A stretch of DNA of 6,233 bases from Desulfobacterales bacterium. Lineage in GTDB: Bacteria > Desulfobacterota > DSM-4660 > Desulfatiglandales > Desulfatiglandaceae. Below the pieces are notes generated by a model. That model saw nothing but the letters and a program-made list of their open reading frames with translations, ran no database searches and was not told the origin of the DNA. The stretch's first letter is position 1, and every line of letters starts with the position of its first letter. The translations under genes were made by a program, and so were the position numbers. The stretch spans positions 1-6,233 of the forward strand of contig JAIOSR010000174.1 in the NCBI GenBank assembly GCA_021107495.1. The letters are read 5' to 3'. Shown in pieces: positions 1-5,491 of the stretch.

Positions 1-18
1 AAGACAACACATGATAGC

Positions 19-147
19 GAAGTTGAAGGTTGAAGCGGTCTTTTCGTAGTGACTGCTGAAATCACCCCCGCGTAGCGGGATCTTCGACACGCCGAGAAGC
101 TCGGAATCGAAGAAAAGATTGCTTCAACCTTCCCATCTGCCAACTTC
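19..147. repeat. Imperfect palindromic intergenic element with two internal hairpins
   Basis: The left arm 19-36 pairs with the right arm 121-132 (12 bp perfect, GAAGGTTGAAGC against GCTTCAACCTTC) and with 142-147 (6 bp), leaving 133-141 as a one-sided bulge. The stem continues inward through two G-T positions (37-38 with 119-120) and a further 7 bp (39-45 with 112-118). The enclosed segment holds two hairpins: CCCGC/GCGGG at 67-71 and 75-79, and a nested one with TCTTCGA/TCGAAGA at 81-87 and 107-113 around CCGAG/CTCGG at 92-96 and 100-104. Bases 112-113 cannot pair in both stems at once. The shape (long arms around compact GC hairpins, no ORF) resembles dispersed intergenic repeats or MITE-like elements; a structured RNA is an alternative. 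The pairing is seen directly, but the identity is inferred because only one copy is in the window. Confidence 0.6.
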
Positions 148-195
148 ATATCTCAACAGTCTCGTGGTACTCATTAACCGGATGAACCCAAAATA

Positions 196-211
196 TATTA
201 TATGTATAATA
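196..211. promoter_or_regulatory. AT-rich palindrome containing a TATAAT box
   Basis: TATTATA-TG-TATAATA is a perfect inverted repeat with 7-bp arms and a 2-base centre. Its right arm contains a perfect sigma-70 type -10 hexamer, TATAAT, at 205-210. No convincing -35 lies 16-18 bases upstream, so this would be a weak or activator-dependent promoter. Alternatively it may be only an AT-rich operator or UP-like stretch. A start from here would give a leader of a little over 200 bases before the dehydrogenase gene. Confidence 0.35.
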
Positions 212-224
212 AACTAACATATAA

Positions 225-247
225 ATGTCAATCTTATCGTTTGACAT
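225..247. promoter_or_regulatory. Inverted repeat, candidate operator
   Basis: ATGTCAA (225-231) and TTGACAT (241-247) form a perfect 7-bp inverted repeat with a 9-base spacer. The right arm contains TTGACA, so a protein bound here would cover a -35 element. The arrangement fits a dimeric repressor controlling the downstream fatty-acid genes, but no regulator gene is visible and no specific family can be named from this sequence alone. Confidence 0.4.
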
Positions 248-270
248 GATTATCAAGAAAATAATAGTAT
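241..270 (+). promoter_or_regulatory. Candidate sigma-70 promoter for the beta-oxidation operon
   Basis: A perfect TTGACA (241-246) is followed after 18 bases by TAGTAT (265-270), which matches 4 of 6 positions of the -10 consensus. Initiation would fall near 277, leaving a leader of about 155 bases before the ATG at 433. The -35 box lies inside the 225-247 inverted repeat, so repression by occlusion is plausible. It competes with the TATAAT at 205-210 as the operon promoter. Confidence 0.35.
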
Positions 271-305
271 GTGCCAAGCTCTACTTTTTCAGCTTTTTGC
301 CTCAG

Positions 306-332
306 GGGTTTTCCCCGTAACCGGGAAAACCC
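306..332 (+). promoter_or_regulatory. Perfect 10-bp stem-loop in the 5' leader
   Basis: GGGTTTTCCC (306-315) and GGGAAAACCC (323-332) are perfect complements around a 7-base loop. Neither side is followed by a run of T on its own strand, so it is not a standard intrinsic terminator. If transcription starts near 217 or 277, this hairpin sits in the untranslated leader about 100 bases before the start codon. There it could protect the mRNA, bind a regulator, or be a DNA operator. The structure is certain and the role unknown. Confidence 0.45.
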
Positions 333-420
333 GTTGTGATAAAGATAGTTACCTAATGTAAAACAGATAAATCCGCTGGGCATCTGAAGGGTTCCGGGCA
401 TTAGAAAATCGAAAAAAACG

Positions 421-425
421 GGAGG
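421..425 (+). promoter_or_regulatory. Shine-Dalgarno site of the dehydrogenase gene
   Basis: GGAGG lies 7 bases before the ATG at 433. This strong, well-spaced site fixes the start of the first gene and puts its Rossmann glycine motif about ten residues from the N-terminus, as expected for the family. Confidence 0.85.
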
Positions 426-432
426 ATCGCAT

Positions 433-1305
433 ATGGAAATAAACCGGGTATTTATTGTTGGTGCCGGATTGATGGGTAGTGGCATCGCTCAGGCCTGCGC
501 CCAGACCGGCATAGAGGTGATTTTAAACGATGTCAGCAATGAAGCCATAGACAAGGGAATGAAAAGCATAGATTGGTCAGTGGGGAAATTCATTGAAAAG
601 GGAAAACTGACGGAAGAGAAGGAAGTGATCTTAAGACGGATTAAGACGGCCATCGATTTTGGAGGAGCGGCAGAGGTCGATTTGGCGATTGAGGTCGTTT
701 TTGAGAACCTGGAACTGAAGCAGGAGATATTCCGAAAACTGGATGAGGCATGTAGACCTGAGACCTTGTTGGCCAGCAATACTTCCGCCATACCGATAAC
801 CCTACTCGGGTCAGTGACCGCACGTTCCAACAGGGTGCTTGGACTTCATTTTTTCAGCCCTGTTCCTATGATGCAGGCGGTGGAGGTGATCAGAGGGATC
901 GACACCTCGGACGCAACCATGCAGACAGGTGTGGAATTTGTCAAGGGATTGGGAAAAGCGCCTGTTCAGGTGGAAAGTGACGTGCCGGGTTTTCTTCTCA
1001 ACCGAATTAACCTGGTTAGTTATGTGGAGGCAATTCGCATGCTGGAGCAAGGGATCGGAACCATAGAGGACATAGACAGCGGCGTGAAGTTTGCCTTTGG
1101 CAGGAGAATGGGTCCCTTTGAGACAGGGGATATGGTCGGGTTGGATGTTTCCCTTGGGGCCTTGACGGCCATATATGAAGACAGCAAAGATATGCGGTAT
1201 TATCCCCCACAGCTATTGAGACGGAAGGTCAAGGCGGGCCAGCTTGGAAGAAAAACAGGAAAGGGATGGTATCAATACGAGGATGATGGCGCCAAAAGGG
1301 GGTGA
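433..1305 (+). CDS. 3-hydroxyacyl-CoA dehydrogenase (3-hydroxybutyryl-CoA dehydrogenase type)
   Basis: This 290-residue cytoplasmic enzyme oxidises (S)-3-hydroxyacyl-CoA to 3-oxoacyl-CoA with NAD, or runs in reverse. The N-terminal Rossmann domain (about 4-185) starts with the dinucleotide motif GAGLMGSG at 10-17 and has Asp33 at the end of the second strand, which suits NAD. Catalytic residues match the human short-chain enzyme in both identity and spacing: Ser118 in SNTS, His139 in GLHFFSPVP, Glu151 in VEVI and Asn190 in PGFLLNRI. The C-terminal helical dimerisation domain (about 186-285) carries the typical GPFETGDMVGLDV segment and ends with GRKTGKGWYQY. The length equals that of stand-alone Hbd/PaaH proteins, so it is not a fragment of a FadB fusion. 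It is the first gene of a two-gene operon with the hydratase. Chain-length preference cannot be read from the sequence, so no gene symbol is given. Confidence 0.96.
   Translation: MEINRVFIVGAGLMGSGIAQACAQTGIEVILNDVSNEAIDKGMKSIDWSVGKFIEKGKLTEEKEVILRRIKTAIDFGGAAEVDLAIEVVFENLELKQEIFRKLDEACRPETLLASNTSAIPITLLGSVTARSNRVLGLHFFSPVPMMQAVEVIRGIDTSDATMQTGVEFVKGLGKAPVQVESDVPGFLLNRINLVSYVEAIRMLEQGIGTIEDIDSGVKFAFGRRMGPFETGDMVGLDVSLGALTAIYEDSKDMRYYPPQLLRRKVKAGQLGRKTGKGWYQYEDDGAKRG
1296..1305 (+). promoter_or_regulatory. Shine-Dalgarno site overlapping the upstream stop codon
   Basis: AAGGGGGTGA matches the extended anti-Shine-Dalgarno complement AAGGAGGTGA at 9 of 10 bases and ends 7 bases before the ATG at 1313. 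Its last three bases are the TGA stop of the dehydrogenase gene. Ribosomes ending the first gene therefore sit on the initiation site of the second, which suggests coupled translation at similar levels. Confidence 0.8.
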
Positions 1306-1312
1306 ATAAAAC

Positions 1313-2095
1313 ATGGGTCAAGGACTTGCAAGCTATGAAATAACGGGCAGGGTGGCCATAGTCACAATCGACCATCCGCCCATGAACGCCTTGGATGTGG
1401 CTACAAAGGAAAACATTGCAGAAATATTCCAGGAGTTAGATAACCGGAGGGGAGAGGTCAGGGCGGTTATACTGCGGGGGGCGGGAGAAAAGGGATTCGC
1501 GGCCGGGGCTGATATCAAGACCTTTTTGGAGCTGAGACCTGATACAGCCAAAAGGCGCCTCATGAGAAGCCACCAGATTTACGGTATTGTTGAGGGCTTT
1601 GAATGGCCGGTTATTGCGGCGATTCACGGCTTCTGCCTCGGCGGGGGGCTTGAACTGGCCCTGTGTTGCGACATCCGTTATGCTGAAGAAACAGCAAAGT
1701 TAGGCTTTCCCGAGGTGAAGCTTTCGATTTTTCCGGGAAATGGTGGGACCCGAAGGGCCCTTTACCATGTTCCCTTGGGAAAGGTCAAAGAGTTGGTCTA
1801 CTCAGGGGATATGATAGATGCTTCAGAGGCCTTCCGCTTGGGCCTTGTGGAAAAGGTAACGCCGGATGGCAGGGTAATGGATGCTGCCATGGAACTGGCT
1901 GCCAAGATTATCAAGAGGGGCCCTTTGGGTGTGGCTGCGGCCAAAAAAGTGCTGAACCGTACAAGGGACATGGCACTGCAACCAGGACTGGACCTGGAGT
2001 CTGATTTCTGGGCCAATCTTACCTCTACCAAGGACATGAAGGAAGGTGCGACCGCGTTTATAGAAAAGAGAAAACCGGAATACAAGGGTATGTAA
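1313..2095 (+). CDS. Enoyl-CoA hydratase (crotonase family)
   Basis: This 260-residue crotonase-fold protein most likely hydrates trans-2-enoyl-CoA to (S)-3-hydroxyacyl-CoA, supplying the dehydrogenase encoded just upstream. The oxyanion-hole segments are FAAGADIK (62-69) and HGFCLGGGLELAL (105-117). Both glutamates needed for hydratase chemistry are present with the 20-residue spacing of rat mitochondrial hydratase: Glu114 in GGGLE and Glu134 in FPEVKL. This argues for a true hydratase rather than an isomerase or another crotonase-fold enzyme. The PGNGGTRR segment (141-148) is a family hallmark with Asn where Ala is more usual. The C-terminal part (about 200-258) has the usual helical trimerisation region ending in AFIEKRKPEYKG. 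Length is standard. The gene starts 7 bases after the previous stop, and substrate chain length is unknown. Confidence 0.95.
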   Translation: MGQGLASYEITGRVAIVTIDHPPMNALDVATKENIAEIFQELDNRRGEVRAVILRGAGEKGFAAGADIKTFLELRPDTAKRRLMRSHQIYGIVEGFEWPVIAAIHGFCLGGGLELALCCDIRYAEETAKLGFPEVKLSIFPGNGGTRRALYHVPLGKVKELVYSGDMIDASEAFRLGLVEKVTPDGRVMDAAMELAAKIIKRGPLGVAAAKKVLNRTRDMALQPGLDLESDFWANLTSTKDMKEGATAFIEKRKPEYKGM

Positions 2096-2126
2096 AGTAA
2101 GCTCTTATCAAATTCATAGCTACCTT
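2096..2126. other. Short convergent intergenic gap without a visible terminator
   Basis: Only 31 bases separate the TAA of the hydratase gene from the TAG of the oppositely oriented DUF255 gene. The best pairing involves AGCT at 2099-2102 and 2117-2120 with poor extension and no T run, so no intrinsic terminator is supported on either strand. The two transcripts probably overlap at their 3' ends or are ended by Rho. Confidence 0.55.
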
Positions 2127-4310
2127 CTACTTCAAAAGATTCAGCATCTCCTTGATGTCCGTTGTGGGTGCCTTGCAGGCGTTGCCGAGACAGACATAGG
2201 CGGTGGCCTTTCCTTCCCTGCTGACGTGATTCTTCACGAATTCGGCAATCGTGTCAATGTCCGGCGATTTTTGGTCGGTGGGGCGAAAGAGAATCACCTG
2301 GTTGGGAATAAAAGGGGTGTTGAGCGCCTTCAGCATTTCCACTGTATCTTTTGCATTGGAAGACCCCGCAACAACCACCTCATAGGATGGTCCTATACTC
2401 ATATCCGCAGAAATCAAAAACTGTGTATATCCCGAGGGCAGCTGTTTGACCTGTTCTGAGAAGGCCCTGCCTATTTTTGCGGCCTTTTCATCCAAATCCG
2501 AATCGCCGGTCAAACGGGCCAACCTTAAAAGGTTAAACATCGCCACTGAGTTTCCGGATGGAATGGCCCCGTCATAGACCTCTTTTTTCCTGATGATCAG
2601 ACCTTCCCCGTCGTCAGGGGTAAAGAAAAGCCCGCCCTCTTTTGAATCCCAAAAGTGCTTTAACATATCTCCATTGAGTTCAAGTGCCGTTTTCAGATAC
2701 CCGGTCTCAAATGTGGCTTCATAGAGTTCAATCAAACCCCAGACAAAAAAGGCATAGTCATCCAAATTGGAGTTGATGCCGGCATCCCCGTCCCTATAAC
2801 GATGCAGGAGACGTCCATCCTGTGCCCGCATATGTGTCATGATAAAATCAGCCGCTTTTCTGCCGGCATTTTCGTATGCTTTTTCACCAAGGACACGCGC
2901 GCCTTGAGCAAAGGCGGCTATCATCAAACCGTTCCAGTCGGTCAGGATCTTGTCGTCCTTGTAGGGATGAACCCTTTTTTTACGCACTTCAAACAATTTC
3001 CGGCGTGCCGATTCAATTCGATGTTCAAGATCTTCAACAGACATTTTGAGGTCCGAGGCGAGTTCAGGAGTCGATTTTTTTAGATGAAGGATGTTTTCAC
3101 CGGTGAGCCTTTTGGTAGCCTCTTCCTCGAAATTGCCCTCCTTTTCAATGTTGAGAACTCTGATTATCAGGTCGGCATCCTCTTTGTTAAGGACTCGACG
3201 GATTTCCTCATCAGTCCAGACGTAAAACTTCCCCTCCACACCTTCGCTATCCGCATCTTCGGCAGAAAAAAAGCCACCCTCAAGGGCAGTCATGTCTCGC
3301 AGCACATATTCAAAAATCTCTCGCGCCGTGTCGGCGTAGACCTCTTTGCCTGTTGCCTGATAGGTCTCCGTATATGCCATGGCCAGCATGGCCTGGTCGT
3401 AAAGCATCTTTTCAAAGTGAGGTACCAGCCATTTTTTATCAGTGGAATACCGGTGAAAGCCATACCCGACCTGGTCATAGATTCCGCCCTGACGCATGGC
3501 CTGAAGGGTTTTCTCAACCATTTCAAGGGCTTTATTGTCACCGGATCGCTTCCAGTAACGGAGTATAAAACGAAAATTATGGGGTGTGGGAAATTTCGGG
3601 GCATCACTGAAGCCGCCGTATTCTTTGTCAAAGCGTTGCTCTAACTCCAGATAGGCCTTTTTCAGCACAGAACTTGTAAGATCATCTCCTGAAGTATCCT
3701 TTTCCGTGACTTTAAGGGTATCAACAATTTTTTCGGCAGATTCTATGACTTCGCCCCGGCGCTTGGCCCATATCTCTTTGATACGTGGGATCAATTCCAT
3801 CATACCGGTTCGTCCAAAACGACTCCCCTTGGGAATATAGGTCGCTGCGAAAAAGGGCTTCTTTTGCGGGGTCATCACGATGGTGAGGGGCCATCCGCCG
3901 CTGCCCGTCAGCATCTGACAGACCGTCATATAGACATGGTCCAGGTCGGGTCTTTCTTCTCGATCCACTTTAATGGAGACGAAGACATCGTTCATCAGTT
4001 TGGCTACTTCAGGATCTTCAAAGGATTCATGGGCCATGACATGACACCAATGACAGGTGGAATAACCGATAGAAAGGAAAATCGGTTTGTCTTCCCTTTT
4101 AGCCTTTTCAAATGCCTCGTCAGACCAGGGATACCAATCGACCGGATTATATGCATGCTGCAGCAAATAGGGGCTTTTTTCAGAAATCAGCCTGTTCGGT
4201 TTCTTTGAAGTCATATTGTGATCCTTTCCATATATCGGTGTACTCATAAAAAAATAAATACCCAACGTATACAGAAAGATAACCACTATTCTGGAACTTG
4301 CACTTGTCAT
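2127..4310 (-). CDS. DUF255/YyaL-type thioredoxin-domain protein
   Basis: This 727-residue protein belongs to the YyaL/spermatogenesis-associated 20 family, whose biochemical function is not well established. An N-terminal thioredoxin-like domain (about 36-195) opens with the family signature SPYLLQHAYNPVDWYPW (46-62) and holds the CxxC-type centre CHWCH at 86-90. The remainder (about 215-700) resembles the alpha/alpha-barrel fold of N-acylglucosamine 2-epimerases and glycosidases, with FSDAPKFPTPHN, HFEKMLYDQA and SAEDADSEGVEGKFYVW as recognisable blocks. A second Cys pair, Cys707 and Cys712, is near the C-terminus. The start is ambiguous. The ATG at 4310 overlaps the cyclase stop (ATGA) and adds 32 residues that resemble a signal peptide: Arg7, a hydrophobic run 8-22, then possible cleavage after Gly28. 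Met33 (ATG at 4214-4212) has a better Shine-Dalgarno and would give the usual leaderless form. Existence is certain; location and role are not. Confidence 0.93.
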   Translation of the reverse strand: MTSASSRIVVIFLYTLGIYFFMSTPIYGKDHNMTSKKPNRLISEKSPYLLQHAYNPVDWYPWSDEAFEKAKREDKPIFLSIGYSTCHWCHVMAHESFEDPEVAKLMNDVFVSIKVDREERPDLDHVYMTVCQMLTGSGGWPLTIVMTPQKKPFFAATYIPKGSRFGRTGMMELIPRIKEIWAKRRGEVIESAEKIVDTLKVTEKDTSGDDLTSSVLKKAYLELEQRFDKEYGGFSDAPKFPTPHNFRFILRYWKRSGDNKALEMVEKTLQAMRQGGIYDQVGYGFHRYSTDKKWLVPHFEKMLYDQAMLAMAYTETYQATGKEVYADTAREIFEYVLRDMTALEGGFFSAEDADSEGVEGKFYVWTDEEIRRVLNKEDADLIIRVLNIEKEGNFEEEATKRLTGENILHLKKSTPELASDLKMSVEDLEHRIESARRKLFEVRKKRVHPYKDDKILTDWNGLMIAAFAQGARVLGEKAYENAGRKAADFIMTHMRAQDGRLLHRYRDGDAGINSNLDDYAFFVWGLIELYEATFETGYLKTALELNGDMLKHFWDSKEGGLFFTPDDGEGLIIRKKEVYDGAIPSGNSVAMFNLLRLARLTGDSDLDEKAAKIGRAFSEQVKQLPSGYTQFLISADMSIGPSYEVVVAGSSNAKDTVEMLKALNTPFIPNQVILFRPTDQKSPDIDTIAEFVKNHVSREGKATAYVCLGNACKAPTTDIKEMLNLLK
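4221..4229 (-). promoter_or_regulatory. Internal Shine-Dalgarno for an alternative DUF255 start
   Basis: Read on the minus strand this is GGAAAGGAT, 6 bases before the ATG at 4214-4212 (Met33 of the long form). By comparison, the upstream ATG at 4310 has AGGAAGGA pressed directly against it, which leaves short spacing. This site favours a leaderless protein starting MTSKKPNRL, or two forms made from one message. Confidence 0.5.
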
Positions 4311-5491
4311 TCCTTCCTGAGGAGTGAGAATATCCTGAGCGGTTCTTCTATGCCCTTCAGTTTGGCCAGTCCACGATCATATAAAGGCCACAGCCCGTTG
4401 ATCAGATCCTTAGTCTCCTCTCCGATCAGGATGTCGCCACCTTTGGAGTGGGAAGCCAGGCGTGCGGCTAAGTTGGTAACCGGCCCGCTGGCCGTGAAGG
4501 TCATGCGTGTACCCAAAGATCCTTTAAAGCGGGTCATACCCACGAGGGCGGTGCCGGAATTAATCCCTATATTCACATTGATAGGTTCAAGATCAGAGGC
4601 GAGATGCCGGTTGATTTCCCGGTTCTGGTCGAAAATATCGAAACCGGCCTTGACCGAATTGATGGCGTTTGTCTTGCTGTCATGATCCTTAAAAATAATC
4701 ATAAGGCCGTCTCCGGCCGTCTCGTTTATGTCCCCGTGTGATCTATGGATGGGATCGACAAAACTGGAAAACATCTTTTCGACGAGCTCATTAACCTCGG
4801 CCTCCGAACGGCTGGCGCTGAGCCTGGTGTATCCTTCCAGGTCCAGGAACAAAACACTCACATCTTTTTTTTCTTTGTCCTGGGTCAACATCTCGGGATT
4901 TTTCTCCACGATGTTCCGGACCGACTCGGGAACAAAAGGCGAAAGATGGGTTAACATCTGGCCGATTCTTATCTTTTCCTGTGTCATTTCCCAGTGTTTC
5001 TTGGCGTTTGAGAGTACATTTCTGAGCGTTTCCGAAAAATCTCTTATCATATAAAAGTCTTTGCGTGTAAATTCGGATCCGGGTCTTGCCACGACACTCA
5101 CCACGGCCAGGATATCATCGTTTACAACGACTGGTATGGCGGCTTCCGGACCGATCTTGACCTTTGATCCGTCCTGCCTCACTATGGGGTCGCTACTTGA
5201 GACCACCACTCCCTTTTTTTTGTTAATAGCCCTCTGGATTGCCGAACGGTTCCTCTTGCAGGCCAGACAGTTTACCGGCCTGTCATAGAGGGCACATTGA
5301 AGAGGACGCGTGTATTGCTGTGCATCAGGGTCTAACAACAGGATACATGACTCCATGGCCGTGGGAACAATGACCCGGATTTCCGCCCTCATGGTTTCAA
5401 GGATGTCATTGACCTCCATGAACGGGGCGATCTTTTCCGCCAGGCGACGCTGGGCCTCAAATCTTTCCTTATAGTGTTTTTCCATCTCCAT
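4307..5491 (-). CDS. GAF domain plus class III nucleotide cyclase
   Basis: This 394-residue soluble signalling protein has no membrane segment. A GAF-like sensory domain covers about 20-165, a helical linker containing SPFVPESVRNIVEKNPEML covers 165-205, and a class III cyclase catalytic domain covers 208-392. Metal-binding aspartates are Asp217 (FLDLEGYT) and Asp261 (AGDG). The transition-state pair is Asn340 and Arg344 in TNLAARL. The base-recognition positions are unusual: Glu257 stands where adenylate cyclases have Lys, and Thr333 occupies the Asp position, as in class IIIb enzymes. The product (cAMP, cGMP or none) is therefore uncertain. The GAF domain has a cysteine cluster, Cys66, Cys75 and Cys78, which could bind a metal or sense redox state. 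The gene overlaps the molybdoenzyme gene by 23 bases and the DUF255 gene by 4. ATG at 5491 was chosen as the first in frame; Met3 is possible. Confidence 0.92.
   Translation of the reverse strand: MEMEKHYKERFEAQRRLAEKIAPFMEVNDILETMRAEIRVIVPTAMESCILLLDPDAQQYTRPLQCALYDRPVNCLACKRNRSAIQRAINKKKGVVVSSSDPIVRQDGSKVKIGPEAAIPVVVNDDILAVVSVVARPGSEFTRKDFYMIRDFSETLRNVLSNAKKHWEMTQEKIRIGQMLTHLSPFVPESVRNIVEKNPEMLTQDKEKKDVSVLFLDLEGYTRLSASRSEAEVNELVEKMFSSFVDPIHRSHGDINETAGDGLMIIFKDHDSKTNAINSVKAGFDIFDQNREINRHLASDLEPINVNIGINSGTALVGMTRFKGSLGTRMTFTASGPVTNLAARLASHSKGGDILIGEETKDLINGLWPLYDRGLAKLKGIEEPLRIFSLLRKE

Noticed and set aside
19..147. tRNA or CRISPR repeat
   Set aside because: The cloverleaf-like pairing lacks the tRNA acceptor length, T-loop sequence and CCA context. 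There is no repeated unit with spacers, so neither label fits.
276..298. AAGCT/AGCTT hairpin followed by T residues as a terminator
   Set aside because: The arms are only 5 bp, AT-rich and separated by a 10-base loop, which is too weak to support a terminator call.
306..332. Intrinsic terminator
   Set aside because: The stem is perfect but no T run follows it on either strand, so it was kept only as a leader or operator structure.
234..485. Minus-strand 83-codon ORF upstream of the dehydrogenase gene
   Set aside because: It overlaps the candidate promoter, the leader hairpin and the first 53 bases of a certain gene on the other strand. The product has no recognisable domain and low-complexity beginnings, so it looks like chance.
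3084..3644. Plus-strand 186-codon ORF inside the DUF255 gene
   Set aside because: It lies wholly opposite conserved barrel motifs of the DUF255 protein, and its translation resembles no family. It is a shadow of the real reading frame.
4218..4685. Plus-strand 155-codon ORF opposite the cyclase 3' end
   Set aside because: It is antisense to the catalytic core of the cyclase, with no good ribosome site or domain.
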